From positions 1 to 64,000 of the forward strand of contig JAZNGG010000001.1 in assembly GCA_045576355.1 (NCBI GenBank): a stretch of 64,000 bases of DNA. Direction: 5' to 3'. The stretch is from Liminaster sp045576355 (lineage in GTDB: Bacteria > Bacteroidota > Bacteroidia > Bacteroidales > UBA3663). Positions within the stretch are counted from its first letter, which is position 1. The number at the start of each line of letters is the position of its first letter. Positions 34,305 through 43,527 of the stretch are shown in pieces. The notes beneath the pieces are model-generated. The model worked only from the letters and a program-made list of their open reading frames with translations. It ran no database searches and was not told where the DNA came from. A program made the translations under genes and the position numbers.

Positions 34305-35327
34305 ATGAATAAGCAAATTGATTGGTCCAATCTCTCTTTCGGTTATCGTAAGACTGATTATAATGTGCGCTGTACGTTTAAAGATGGTAAATGGGGTGAA
34401 CTTCGTGTTTCTGATTCAGAAGAAGTTACGATGCATATGGCTGCAACGGTCTTACACTATGGACAAGCTGGTTTTGAAGGCTTGAAAGCTTTTAGAGGAA
34501 AAGATGGTAAAATTCGTGTTTTCCGTATGAGTGAAAATGCCAAGCGACTTCAGTCCACATGTGAAGGTATTATGATGGCACCGATGCCCGATGGCCTTTT
34601 TGAGGAAGCAATTGAGAAGGTAGTGAAACTCAATGCTGATTTTGTGCCTCCCTATGAATCCGGAGCCTCATTATATATTCGTCCTGTCTTGTTTGGTACG
34701 GGTGCGCAAGTCGGTGTTCATCCTGCAGATCAATATGAATTTATTGTTTTTGTGATGCCTGTAGGTCCCTATTTTAAGGATGGTTTCAAGACTACTCCAT
34801 GCTGCATTTTACGCCATTTTGATCGTGCTGCACCTTATGGAACAGGCCGCTGGAAAGTGGGTGGTAATTACGCCGCCAGTCTTACTGCTGGAATGAAGGC
34901 TCATGAGATGGGATATAGTGCTGTGGTATATCTCGATGCGCGTAGCAAAAAATTTATTGATGAGTGTGGTCCTGCCAACTTTTTTGGCATTAAAGGTAAT
35001 CAGTATATAACTCCTCAAAGTGAGAGCATTTTGCCCTCCATCACTAACAACAGCCTTATGCAACTGGCTCGTGATATGGGCATGGAGGTCGAACAACGCC
35101 CAATGCCGGTTGAGGAATTGGCTGAATTGGACGAAGCCGGAATGTGTGGTACGGCAGCGGTGATTTCCCCTATTTCGCGCATCGATGATTTGGACGAAGA
35201 TATTGTTTATAATATAATCGATGGTTCAGAGCCTGGTCCGATTTGTTCTAAGCTATATGAGACGCTTCGGGCTATCCAGTATGGAGATATTGAAGACAAA
35301 CATGGCTGGGTAACTATTATTGAATAA
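34305..35327 (+). CDS. ilvE: Branched-chain amino acid aminotransferase
   Basis: Fold-type IV PLP enzyme that makes Leu, Ile and Val from their 2-oxo acids with glutamate. The 340-aa protein has LHYGQAGFEGLKAFRG, SLYIRPVLFG, GTGRWKVGGNYAASL (Lys binds PLP) and CGTAAVISPI. Normal length for the BCAT-II type. Single ORF 19 bp before the KdsC-like gene, so possibly cotranscribed with it. Confidence 0.95.
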   Translation: MNKQIDWSNLSFGYRKTDYNVRCTFKDGKWGELRVSDSEEVTMHMAATVLHYGQAGFEGLKAFRGKDGKIRVFRMSENAKRLQSTCEGIMMAPMPDGLFEEAIEKVVKLNADFVPPYESGASLYIRPVLFGTGAQVGVHPADQYEFIVFVMPVGPYFKDGFKTTPCCILRHFDRAAPYGTGRWKVGGNYAASLTAGMKAHEMGYSAVVYLDARSKKFIDECGPANFFGIKGNQYITPQSESILPSITNNSLMQLARDMGMEVEQRPMPVEELAELDEAGMCGTAAVISPISRIDDLDEDIVYNIIDGSEPGPICSKLYETLRAIQYGDIEDKHGWVTIIE

Positions 35328-35346
35328 ATAACATCCGCTCCTCCTT

Positions 35347-35865
35347 ATGATTAATTATGATTTGACTCGAATTAAAGCTTTGGTTTTTGATGTGGATGGT
35401 GTCTTAAGTGCCAATATTACCCCAATGGATGATGAGGGGCAACCTTGTCGCACTCTGAATATAAAGGATGGTTATGCACTGCAGTTGGCTGTTAAGACAG
35501 GACTAACCGTGGCGATCATATCCGGAGCAAAAGTAGAGGCAGTCAGAAAACGTTATGAGTACCTCGGTATCAAGCATATCTATTTGTCCTCCAGCGTTAA
35601 GACAGAAGATATGAAGGATTTGTTGCAGAAGACCGGGGTGTTACCGGAAGAGGTGCTTTATATGGGAGATGATATTCCGGATTATGAGGTAATGCAGCAG
35701 GTGGGGTTGCCGGTCTGTCCTTCTGATGCTGCCCAAGAGATAATCGATCTAAGCCTATATGTTTCTCCTTATGCCGGCGGAAAAGGCTGTGGTAGGGATG
35801 TCATTGAGCAGGTTTTAAAAGCTCAGGGTAAGTGGATGGCAGACAGAGTCGCTTTTGGCTGGTGA
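35347..35865 (+). CDS. kdsC: KdsC-type HAD phosphatase
   Basis: A 172-aa HAD hydrolase of the C0 (capless) type: nucleophile FDVDGVL (Asp15, Asp17), IISGAK, and MGDDIPDYEVM. This matches 3-deoxy-D-manno-octulosonate-8-phosphate phosphatase, a step in Kdo synthesis for lipid A/LPS. C0 HADs also include related sugar-phosphate phosphatases, so the substrate is inferred. Followed by maf after 83 bp, a pairing often seen in Bacteroidales. Confidence 0.85.
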   Translation: MINYDLTRIKALVFDVDGVLSANITPMDDEGQPCRTLNIKDGYALQLAVKTGLTVAIISGAKVEAVRKRYEYLGIKHIYLSSSVKTEDMKDLLQKTGVLPEEVLYMGDDIPDYEVMQQVGLPVCPSDAAQEIIDLSLYVSPYAGGKGCGRDVIEQVLKAQGKWMADRVAFGW

Positions 35866-35948
35866 GAACACTGATTATTGTCGCTAATCTATATAACTAT
35901 ACATAAAGAGGCGCACCTATATTATAATTTTAAAAAGCATTTAAGAGA

Positions 35949-36569
35949 ATGAATTTACTTTTGGCAAGTGCTTCTCCGCGTCGTCGAGAACTTTTAGGTG
36001 GGTTGGATATCCCATTTCGAGTAGTGAGTGTAGGGGAGGTGGATGAGGTTTGGCCTTCTCTGCTTAAGGCGGGAGAGATACCTTTGCACATTGCACGATT
36101 GAAAATGAATGCCTATAAACAACCGCTTTGTGCCGGAGAAGTTTTGATTACTGCTGATACAATAGTTTGGGCTGATGGAGTCGTTTTGGGAAAACCTCAG
36201 GGAAGGGAGGAAGCCTGTCAGATGTTGCGCAAGCTATCTGGAAAGGTGCATCAGGTTTATACGGCGGTATGTCTTCGTTCTCGTGTTGATGAAACGAATT
36301 TTGTCGCTGTGACAGATGTAACTTTTGCTCCACTTACCGAACAACAGATTGCTTATTATGTCGATCATTACCAGCCCTTTGATAAGGCGGGTGCTTATGG
36401 TATCCAGGAGTGGATAGGGTATATAGGCGTAACCCATATAAATGGGAGCTATTTTAATGTAATGGGATTGCCTGTCCAAAAATTACATGCAGCATTACAG
36501 ACTCTGAAAGTAGAGGATGATAATTGCTATAATACGGGTGCGGAAAAAGCATCGCAGATGATCTTGTAA
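35949..36569 (+). CDS. maf: Maf-like nucleoside triphosphate pyrophosphatase
   Basis: Hydrolyses dTTP/UTP or modified nucleotides to monophosphates, a house-cleaning enzyme also linked to septum control. The 206-aa protein has LLLASASPRRRELLGGL at the start, the catalytic ADTIVWADG, LGKPQGREEA and KAGAYGIQEWIG. Slightly long at the C-terminus. Same strand as kdsC. Confidence 0.93.
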   Translation: MNLLLASASPRRRELLGGLDIPFRVVSVGEVDEVWPSLLKAGEIPLHIARLKMNAYKQPLCAGEVLITADTIVWADGVVLGKPQGREEACQMLRKLSGKVHQVYTAVCLRSRVDETNFVAVTDVTFAPLTEQQIAYYVDHYQPFDKAGAYGIQEWIGYIGVTHINGSYFNVMGLPVQKLHAALQTLKVEDDNCYNTGAEKASQMIL

Positions 36570-36628
36570 ATAAACCAAAATAGAGGTAAATTCATTTATA
36601 AAATAGTAATTTTTTACAATCATAAATT

Positions 36629-37747
36629 ATGAGAAAACATTGTATTTTATTTCCTGCGTTTTTATTATTCGCGTTTGTGGCTTTAGTTTCCTGCGGTAAA
36701 GGCAATAAATATAACGTAGAAGGTGTGGTAGAGGTGGATGATTATGATTCGTTGATGGCATATCTTCTCGATTATAAGGCAGAAGTGATAGACTCCTCTC
36801 TTATTTTGGATAATCATTTCTATTTTTCGGGAGAAGTGGAAGAGCCAGAATTGGTAACGCTTGTCTGCGGATATGCCAGCGGACAATTTGCATTAGAACC
36901 AGGAGATATTCAACTGAATGTGACCTTACAGGATATTCTTCCGATGGGAACGCCTACCAATGATGAAATTAACGTCTTTAAAGGACAACTTGCAGCAAAG
37001 GCAGAGGAGGCAATGGGGAAATTAACCCTTTTACAAAGTATGCAGGAGGAAGATTCTTCTTCAAATCTATCTTTTGATAGTTTGATCTATGAGATAAATA
37101 ATAATTATGTAAAAGATATTACATCCCTTTTAGATTCTGTTTATAATGCTAATCCGGATAATCTATTAGGATTATATGTTTATATTCTAAAATTATGGAA
37201 TATCGATTCTTTACCCGAGGCAGAAGCAATGGTTGCAGAAGCAAGTCCTTTTATTGCTAAAAATCCTTATGTGACACAATATTTAGAGTATTTAATCCAA
37301 GTGGACTCTCCTCAGATTGGAGGATTAAATGGGGTGGATGATAATCAGTTGTTTATCGATTTTGAAGGTAAAACATCTGATGGAAAAACAGCTCGCCTTA
37401 GCGATTATGTTGGTAAAGGAAAACCAGTGTTAGTCGATTTCTGGGCTTCTTGGTGTGGTCCTTGTCGTGCGGAAACTCCAACGCTCAAGAAAGTGGCTGA
37501 TCAGTATAAAGACAAATTGGTTGTGTTAGGTATTGCTGTCTCTGACGAGGTAAAAAATCATTTAGCAGCTGTGGAAGAATTAGGTATAACATGGCCTCAG
37601 ATTTTGGATAGTAAGGGCGAGGCTGCTGAGGCATATAATGTGCAGACTATACCTTTTATTATATTGTTTGCTCCTGATGGTACAGTATATAAACAGAATC
37701 TGAGAGGCGAGCAGATTGAGGCGGCTGTTTCTGAACTTATACAATAG
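36629..37747 (+). CDS. TlpA-like thioredoxin lipoprotein with DUF4369-like N-domain
   Basis: A 372-aa lipoprotein (lipobox ALVSC, Cys22), probably in the periplasm. Residues about 28-230 resemble the DUF4369 beta-rich domain often fused to Bacteroidetes TlpA proteins; residues about 245-372 are a thioredoxin fold with the active site WCGPC (Cys276, Cys279) and the cis-Pro in QTIPFIILFA. It would be a thiol-disulfide reductase of unknown partner. Base composition is more AT-rich than the neighbours. 43 bp before ruvC. Confidence 0.87.
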   Translation: MRKHCILFPAFLLFAFVALVSCGKGNKYNVEGVVEVDDYDSLMAYLLDYKAEVIDSSLILDNHFYFSGEVEEPELVTLVCGYASGQFALEPGDIQLNVTLQDILPMGTPTNDEINVFKGQLAAKAEEAMGKLTLLQSMQEEDSSSNLSFDSLIYEINNNYVKDITSLLDSVYNANPDNLLGLYVYILKLWNIDSLPEAEAMVAEASPFIAKNPYVTQYLEYLIQVDSPQIGGLNGVDDNQLFIDFEGKTSDGKTARLSDYVGKGKPVLVDFWASWCGPCRAETPTLKKVADQYKDKLVVLGIAVSDEVKNHLAAVEELGITWPQILDSKGEAAEAYNVQTIPFIILFAPDGTVYKQNLRGEQIEAAVSELIQ

Positions 37748-37790
37748 TATTCCAAAGTAATACGAGTCTTTTAACTATTTATTTTACTGA

Positions 37791-38402
37791 GTGCAAGTCG
37801 AAAAGGTTATATTAGGAATTGATCCCGGAACGAATGTTATGGGTTATGGAGTGCTTGAAGTAGTTTCCGGCAAACCCAGATTGGTTGTAATGGGAGTTTT
37901 GCAGTTGTCAAAGTTTGACAGCCATTACTTACGACTCAAGAGGATCTTTGAGAGAGTACTTAGCCTGATAGATCAATATCATCCGGATGAATTAGCTATC
38001 GAATCGCCATTTGTCGGAATCAATCCACAGTCGATGATAAAACTTTGTCGTGCCCAAGGTGTAGCGATGGCTGCTTGCGTTTCTCGGGAGATCCCCGTAT
38101 TTGAATATCCGCCGATGAAAATAAAAATTGCGATTACAGGTAATGGGGCAGCAACTAAAGAGCAGGTGGCAGCCATGTTACAACGGACTCTGAAGATATC
38201 AGAAGCAGATCTTAATCCTAAGTTAGATGCTACGGATGCAGTTGCTATAGCACTTTGTCATTATTATACTTCTTCTAAACCATTGATGTCTAGTGGGGGA
38301 GGAAGTAAAAATTGGAAAGAATTTTTGGCGCATAATGCTAGCCGAATACATCAGCATCAAATACCGACAGAAAAGAAAAATGGAAGTAAAGCTGTAAAGT
38401 AA
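37791..38402 (+). CDS. ruvC: Holliday junction resolvase RuvC
   Basis: Endonuclease that resolves Holliday junctions with RuvAB. The 203-aa protein has the first catalytic Asp in LGIDPGTNVMGYGV, the Glu of LAIESPFVG, and the C-terminal acidic pair in LDATDAVAIAL. A TGA lies directly before the frame, so the GTG at 37791 is the only start that keeps the catalytic Asp; the gene therefore uses GTG. It has an extra tail of about 35 residues rich in Ser, His and Lys. ruvAB are not in the window. Confidence 0.93.
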   Translation: MQVEKVILGIDPGTNVMGYGVLEVVSGKPRLVVMGVLQLSKFDSHYLRLKRIFERVLSLIDQYHPDELAIESPFVGINPQSMIKLCRAQGVAMAACVSREIPVFEYPPMKIKIAITGNGAATKEQVAAMLQRTLKISEADLNPKLDATDAVAIALCHYYTSSKPLMSSGGGSKNWKEFLAHNASRIHQHQIPTEKKNGSKAVK

Positions 38403-38597
38403 ATTAGGATTCCGAACAGAGATCACCTAAAGTGTTTGGCAATAAATATTTCTTCCGGTTCATCTCTCCGGCAATTTCTCTCTCTTAATCCATCGATTAT
38501 GTCATTTGCGTTGAGCAAAAAGTGGAGAAAAATTGTCGTTTTAGTGGAAAAAAGGTCATTTTTTATTGTCCTTTTTATCCAATTGAAGCAAAGCAGC
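38403..38597. other. Gap after ruvC
   Basis: No gene or strong structure seen up to the promoter of the small gene at 38683. Confidence 0.5.
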
Positions 38598-38605
38598 TAT
38601 ATTTG
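38598..38605 (+). promoter_or_regulatory. -7 box for the 31-aa gene
   Basis: TATATTTG followed by GCAC, a good -7 box; no TTTG at the expected distance. Confidence 0.5.
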
Positions 38606-38682
38606 CACTAACGATTTGTAACAGAATCGATATTTATAAATTGCATTGGTTTTTAGTATTAACAACTAAAATTTAAGGTATT

Positions 38683-38778
38683 ATGTTATCTATTTTTAAG
38701 CACAAACATCTCATGATGGCAGCTATTGTAAGCTATGTGATCGCGATGATGTACATTATGTGGGAAATGGTTAAATAA
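38683..38778 (+). CDS. Small membrane protein, 31 aa
   Basis: ATG 38683, TAA 38776-38778. The peptide begins MLSIFKHKHL and continues with a single hydrophobic helix, MMAAIVSYVIAMMYIMWEMV, ending in Lys; a basic N-terminus then a transmembrane segment. The gene has its own -7 box upstream and a terminator at 38822-38860, so it is a separate short transcript between ruvC and tRNA-Gln. Family not recognised. Small proteins of this build often act as accessory subunits of membrane complexes, which is only a suggestion. Confidence 0.6.
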   Translation: MLSIFKHKHLMMAAIVSYVIAMMYIMWEMVK

Positions 38779-38821
38779 TAAACCTTCCCTTTTAGAACGA
38801 AAAGAACAAATGTTTATACAA

Positions 38822-38860
38822 AAAGAAAGCGACGCTCAATTTATATTGGACGTCGTTTTT
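38822..38860 (+). terminator. Terminator after the 31-aa gene
   Basis: CGACGCTCAAT (38830-38840) with ATTGGACGTCG (38845-38855), two internal mismatches, then T5 and a T-rich stretch. Confidence 0.7.
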
Positions 38861-38902
38861 CTTTTGTTATTTTGTCCACCCAGCTCCGAATTGGGCGTTA
38901 AG

Positions 38903-38938
38903 AAAAAACAAAAACCGCAACATGAATTCATGTCGCGG
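38903..38938 (-). terminator. Terminator after tRNA-Gln
   Basis: CCGCAACATGAA/TTCATGTCGCGG (38915-38938) forms a long stem; on the minus strand it is followed by TTTTTGTTTTTT. Confidence 0.8.
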
Positions 38939-38942
38939 CTTG

Positions 38943-39015
38943 GTAGTCCTACAAGGATTCGAACCTTGGCAAGCAGAACCAAAATCTGATGTGCTACCAT
39001 TACACCATAGGACTA
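38943..39015 (-). tRNA. tRNA-Gln (anticodon TTG)
   Basis: On the minus strand: acceptor TAGTCCT pairing with AGGACTA, D arm with AATGGTAGC, anticodon loop TTTTGGT (anticodon TTG, Gln) between CAGA and TCTG, and the T arm GGTTCGAATCC. The bases after the acceptor are CCAAG, so a complete discriminator-plus-CCA is not clearly encoded. It has its own promoter and terminator. Confidence 0.93.
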
Positions 39016-39033
39016 TCCTGTGTTTTGCGGGTG

Positions 39034-39065
39034 CAAATATAATGCTAATTATTTTATTGGCCAAA
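39034..39065 (-). promoter_or_regulatory. tRNA-Gln promoter
   Basis: Minus strand: TTTG (39062-39065), 20 bp, TATATTTG (39034-39041), about 19 bp before the mature tRNA end. Confidence 0.75.
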
Positions 39066-39372
39066 AAAAACAGTAAAAAACATTATTTTTCTCACCCTTT
39101 TTTGCTTTTTTATTCATAACAAACGCACATAAGTACAAAACTAATTATTTTAAGAAGCCGAAAATAAAGATCATTAATTCTGTATTTATTTATTTTTTGT
39201 TGAAGCCGATATATTATCTTCAATTCAGAGATAGAAATACATTTTAATAATAACAATATAGTCAAAAAAGTTTTTTCTGACATTTTTTGAGAGATAAAGG
39301 GAGCAGATAATGAAAAAATTTGTATCTTTCGGCCATAAAATTTGAAAGTCACTTTTCTTTTTAATTATAGTT
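39066..39372. other. AT-rich gap before the nucleoside kinase
   Basis: Very A+T-rich with no gene seen. TATCTTTC at 39323-39330 may be a weak -7 box for the kinase gene (one mismatch to TAnnTTTG). Confidence 0.35.
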
Positions 39373-41028
39373 ATGGAAACAAAAGTCTATTGTACTAATG
39401 ATCAGACCTATTATAATGTTATCAAAGGAACTCCACTTAGAAATCTGTATGAACGTCTGCCACAAAAATTAGCTTATCCATGTGTCGGTGCTAAAGCAAA
39501 TGCTCACACTGTAGGTCTAAATTATACTCTTTTTACACCTCAGGATATAACTTTTTTAGATATCACTTCTGCTACCGGTATGCGCATCTATGTCAGGACA
39601 CTCTGTTTTGTCCTTTGCTGTGCTGTCAACGATGTATCCCCGGAAAATAAGGTGCGAATTGAGCATTCATTCTCTCATAATTATTATGCGACTCTTTCCG
39701 GATGTACAAAAGTTTCAGAGGATTTGTGCCTAAGCATTAAGAATCGTATGCAAGAACTCATTCACGCAGATGTTCCCTTTAAAAGAGAAGAAACACATGT
39801 GACAGAGGTTGTAAAATTGTTTAGAGAGAGAGGTTTTGAAGATAAGGCAACGCTGTTAGAGACGAGTGGAAAACTCTATTCGGTCTATTATGAAATGAAT
39901 AATTATATTGATTTTTATTATAGTGCACTTTTGCCCTCTACAGGAGGTTTGACTCTGTTTGATTTGGTGCCTTTCGAACAAGGATTGCTATTGGTCGTTC
40001 CTAAGCAGAATAATCCCACTGAGTTAGAGCCAGTGCAGTATCAGCCAAAGATGATGGAGATTCTGTCAGAGAATAAGAGATTTAATATGCTGGCAGGATT
40101 ACACAATGTGGGATGTTTGAATACTGTAATTGAAAAAGGACATGTAGGAGATATCATACGTCTCAATGAAGCTTTGCAAGAAAAGCGTTTGGCTGCAATT
40201 GCAGAAGAGATTGCTGCACGCCCTGAAATAAAAGTTGTATTGATAGCAGGACCATCGTCTTCTGGTAAGACCTCTACTTCCCGACGTCTTTCTGTGCAGT
40301 TGATGACTTGTCTGAAGAAACCCAAATATTTGTCTCTTGATAATTGGTTTGTCAATAGGGATGCGACCCCTCTTGATGAAGATGGAGAAAAGGATTTCGA
40401 GTCAATATATGCTCTTGATTTACCTCGTCTCAATCAAGATTTGCAAGATCTTTTAGATGGTAAAGTGATCGATCTTCCGACTTATAATTTTCAAACCGGA
40501 AAGCGGGAATATAACGGCCAGACTTTACAACTTTCTGCAGAGACGATTTTGGTTATTGAGGGAATCCATGCCCTCAATCCGATGTTAACATCCAAAATAG
40601 CCGACGATTGTATCTATCGTATATATGCTTCTGCACTTACTACGATTTCTTTGGATGATCACAATTGGATTCCTACTACAGATAATCGACTTCTGCGTCG
40701 CATCATCCGAGATTATCAATATCGTGGATGTTCTGCTGCTGACACGATTCGTCGGTGGGAGAGTGTAAGGCGTGGAGAGGAGAAGTGGATTTTCCCCTTC
40801 CAGGAAAATGCGGATGCAATTTTTAATACAGCGATGATTTATGAACTCCCTGCTATCAAGGAGCAAGCGACCACAGTGCTTCGAGAGGTGCGTCATGATA
40901 CTCCTGAGGCGGTAGAGGCCAATCGCCTTTTGCGATTCCTCTCTTACTTTAGGTCGATATATGATAATGAGATTCCTCGTACATCTTTGTTGAGAGAGTT
41001 TTTAGGAGGATCTGTGTTTGATCTTTAA
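39373..41028 (+). CDS. Nucleoside (uridine-type) kinase with ThrRS-like N-domain
   Basis: A 551-aa protein. Residues about 1-220 resemble the TGS and second-additional (SAD) domains of threonyl-tRNA synthetase (HTVGLNYTL, HSFSHNYY), and residues about 285-480 are a uridine kinase/phosphoribulokinase P-loop domain with AGPSSSGKTSTSRRL (from residue 292), DNWFVNRD and LVIEGIHALNP. Proteins of this build are annotated as nucleoside kinases in Bacteroidetes and Clostridia; the true substrate is not settled. The gene is followed 53 bp later by the FKBP gene on the same strand. Confidence 0.85.
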   Translation: METKVYCTNDQTYYNVIKGTPLRNLYERLPQKLAYPCVGAKANAHTVGLNYTLFTPQDITFLDITSATGMRIYVRTLCFVLCCAVNDVSPENKVRIEHSFSHNYYATLSGCTKVSEDLCLSIKNRMQELIHADVPFKREETHVTEVVKLFRERGFEDKATLLETSGKLYSVYYEMNNYIDFYYSALLPSTGGLTLFDLVPFEQGLLLVVPKQNNPTELEPVQYQPKMMEILSENKRFNMLAGLHNVGCLNTVIEKGHVGDIIRLNEALQEKRLAAIAEEIAARPEIKVVLIAGPSSSGKTSTSRRLSVQLMTCLKKPKYLSLDNWFVNRDATPLDEDGEKDFESIYALDLPRLNQDLQDLLDGKVIDLPTYNFQTGKREYNGQTLQLSAETILVIEGIHALNPMLTSKIADDCIYRIYASALTTISLDDHNWIPTTDNRLLRRIIRDYQYRGCSAADTIRRWESVRRGEEKWIFPFQENADAIFNTAMIYELPAIKEQATTVLREVRHDTPEAVEANRLLRFLSYFRSIYDNEIPRTSLLREFLGGSVFDL

Positions 41029-41081
41029 TAATTTAAAGGTTTGCGTTTTTTCGTTTAATGTTGTTCTTAAACATCTATAGT

Positions 41082-41480
41082 ATGAGTAGAGAAGATTATG
41101 TAAAAGCTAATAAGGAGTGGCTTGAAGTGAAATCAAAGGAGGATGGTGTTAAAGCACTACCTAAAGGTGTATATTACAAAGTGCTAAGTTCCGGTTTACA
41201 AGATGGAAAGCATCCAACCCCTCGTAGCATAGTCACAGCGCATTATACCGGATGGACCATCAATGGTAAGAAGTTTGATAGCAGTCGTGGAGGTATTCCT
41301 ATTGCCTTTCGCCTTAGTGATCTTATAGAAGGGTGGATAATAGCTATGCAGCAAATGTCAGTGGGAGATAGGTGGGAGATCTACATCCCGGCAGAGTTGG
41401 GATATGGTAGATATTCTCAACCCGGTATCCCCGGAGGATCGACTCTTATTTTTGAGATTGAGTTAATGGGTATAGCATAA
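41082..41480 (+). CDS. FKBP-type peptidyl-prolyl isomerase
   Basis: Catalyses cis-trans isomerisation of X-Pro bonds. Start at ATG 41082 (MSREDYVKANKEWLE), since Bacteroidetes homologues begin near this helix; an ATG at 41058 is an alternative. The FKBP fold is seen in VTAHYTGWTINGKKFDSS, LIEGWIIAMQQMSVGDRWEIYIP, ELGYG and GSTLIFEIELMGI. 132 aa, no signal peptide and a short N-terminal helix, so a cytoplasmic single-domain type. Confidence 0.9.
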   Translation: MSREDYVKANKEWLEVKSKEDGVKALPKGVYYKVLSSGLQDGKHPTPRSIVTAHYTGWTINGKKFDSSRGGIPIAFRLSDLIEGWIIAMQQMSVGDRWEIYIPAELGYGRYSQPGIPGGSTLIFEIELMGIA

Positions 41481-41576
41481 CCTTATTACTCTTGTCATCA
41501 TTACTCCCTTGTATCACAATGGAGGGTAATGTTCTTGTAATTTGTCTGTTTTTTGGTGAGCCATTTAGAGAATAAT

Positions 41577-41611
41577 TTCCCCAAGAGGTCAATAAAAGAC
41601 TTCCTGGGGAA
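41577..41611. terminator. Hairpin between FKBP and typA
   Basis: TTCCCCAAGAGGTC (41577-41590) with GACTTCCTGGGGAA (41598-41611), two mismatches. The genes are convergent, so it may serve both. Confidence 0.6.
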
Positions 41612-41685
41612 ATTTATATAAGATGAAAATAGATAAAGACATTTATTACTATCCGATAAAAGTTGGCAGTGATGTATATAAGACA

Positions 41686-43506
41686 TTAATCTTCCTCTTC
41701 TGCACTTCTGTTCATGCGTTTTCTTTCTTGTTCGTCAAGAATGATTTTACGCATGCGGAGTGATTGAGGGGTTACCTCTACATATTCATCTTCCTTGATA
41801 TACTCAAGAGCCTCTTCGAGAGAGAAAACGATCGGAGGGATTAGAGCGGCCTTTTCGTCAGAGCTTTTTGAGCGCATATTAGTAAGTTTTTTTGATTTGG
41901 TAACATTGACTACTAAATCACGCTCTTTGGCATGCTCTCCAACAACTTGACCGGCATATACTTCATCTTGTGGGAAAATAAAGAATTTTCCTCTGTCTTG
42001 TAGTTTGTCAAGGGCATAGGCAAAAGCTGTGCCACTCTCCATGCAGATGATGGAGCCATTGGTACGACGGGTGATATCTCCTTTCCAGGGTTGATACTCT
42101 AAGAATTGATGTGCCATGATGGCTTCACCTGCAGAAGCTGTAAGTACATTGGTACGAAGGCCGATGATACCACGCGATGGAATTTGAAACTCCATGTGTA
42201 TGCGATCGCCTTGTGTGTCCATCGTCATTAACTCTCCGCGCCGACGAGTTACCATGTCTATCATTTTGCTCGAATATTCCTCCGGGCAGTTAATGGTCAT
42301 CTGTTCTATAGGTTCACATTTTTTGCCATCAATTTCTTTGATGATTACTTGCGGTTGACCGATTTGGAGTTCGTATCCCTCGCGTCGCATAGTTTCTATG
42401 AGGATGGAAAGATGTAATACCCCACGTCCAAAGACCGTCCATGAGCCATCTCGCGTATCATTTTTGGTAACACGGAGGGCAACATCTTTCTCCAATTCTT
42501 TCATAAGACGATCGTGAATCTGACGGGAAGTGACAAACTTGCCTTCCTTACCAAAGAATGGGGAGTCGTTGATACAGAAAGTCATGGACATAGTCGGTTC
42601 GTCCACAGTAATGCCGGGCATGATTTCTGCTGCTTCGATGTCGCTGATGGTATCTCCAATTTCAAATCCATCTATGCCGGTCATGGCACAAATGTCACCG
42701 GAGTGAGCCTCCTCAACTTTCTTTTTGCCCATGCCTTCAAAAGTGTACAACTCTTTGATACGACATTTCGTATTGGTTCCATCCTGTTTCATTAACAAAA
42801 TTTCTTGTCCTGCTCTCATTGTTCCGCGGTGTACTCGCCCTATGGCGATGCGGCCGACAAAAGAAGAGTACTCTAGCGATGTGATCAGCATCGATGAGGG
42901 ACCTTCGTTGTATTTGGGAGCCGGTATATATTGTACGATAGCATCCAAGAGTGGGGTGACATTGTCTGTCGGTTTTTGCCAATCAGTACTCATCCATCCA
43001 TTTTTAGCGGAGCCGAAAATAGTGAAGAAATCAAGTTGCTCTTCGGTCGCATCCAGATTGAACATAAGATCAAATACCATCTCTTGCACTTGCTCAGGGC
43101 GGCAGTTGAGTTTGTCCACTTTGTTGATAACAACGATGGGTTTAAGTCCGATTTGTAATGCTTTTTGGAGTACGAAACGTGTTTGGGGCATGGGGCCTTC
43201 GAAAGCATCTACAAGCAGAATACAACCATCTGCCATATTCAAGACGCGTTCTACCTCTCCTCCGAAGTCAGAGTGACCGGGAGTGTCAATGATGTTAATT
43301 TTTGTCCCTTTATAATTGATAGAGACGTTTTTTGAGAGGATGGTGATGCCGCGTTCTCGCTCTAACTCGTTATTGTCTAATAAGAGATCACTCGTGCTTT
43401 GATTTTCCCGAAAAAGGTTTCCGGCATGGAGTAACTTATCAACCAACGTTGTTTTACCGTGGTCAACGTGTGCGATGATAGCAATGTTGCGGATATTTTG
43501 TTGCAT
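41686..43506 (-). CDS. typA: Translational GTPase TypA/BipA
   Basis: Ribosome-binding GTPase involved in 50S assembly and stress response. The 606-aa protein has G1 AHVDHGKTT, G2 RERGITI, G3 DTPGHSDFGGE, G4 NKVDK, then EF-Tu domain II and EF-G-like domains III and V, and the BipA-specific C-terminus (GQVVGEHAKERDLVVNVTKSKKLTN). Full length. It begins 21 bp after the lipoprotein gene on the same strand, so it may be read from the TonB-receptor promoter as well as one not seen. Confidence 0.97.
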   Translation of the reverse strand: MQQNIRNIAIIAHVDHGKTTLVDKLLHAGNLFRENQSTSDLLLDNNELERERGITILSKNVSINYKGTKINIIDTPGHSDFGGEVERVLNMADGCILLVDAFEGPMPQTRFVLQKALQIGLKPIVVINKVDKLNCRPEQVQEMVFDLMFNLDATEEQLDFFTIFGSAKNGWMSTDWQKPTDNVTPLLDAIVQYIPAPKYNEGPSSMLITSLEYSSFVGRIAIGRVHRGTMRAGQEILLMKQDGTNTKCRIKELYTFEGMGKKKVEEAHSGDICAMTGIDGFEIGDTISDIEAAEIMPGITVDEPTMSMTFCINDSPFFGKEGKFVTSRQIHDRLMKELEKDVALRVTKNDTRDGSWTVFGRGVLHLSILIETMRREGYELQIGQPQVIIKEIDGKKCEPIEQMTINCPEEYSSKMIDMVTRRRGELMTMDTQGDRIHMEFQIPSRGIIGLRTNVLTASAGEAIMAHQFLEYQPWKGDITRRTNGSIICMESGTAFAYALDKLQDRGKFFIFPQDEVYAGQVVGEHAKERDLVVNVTKSKKLTNMRSKSSDEKAALIPPIVFSLEEALEYIKEDEYVEVTPQSLRMRKIILDEQERKRMNRSAEEED

Positions 43507-43527
43507 AATGATTAGAAAATAAACTTA

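Noticed and set aside
38922..39119. ORFs on both strands across tRNA-Gln
   Set aside because: They overlap a clear tRNA gene with promoter and terminator.
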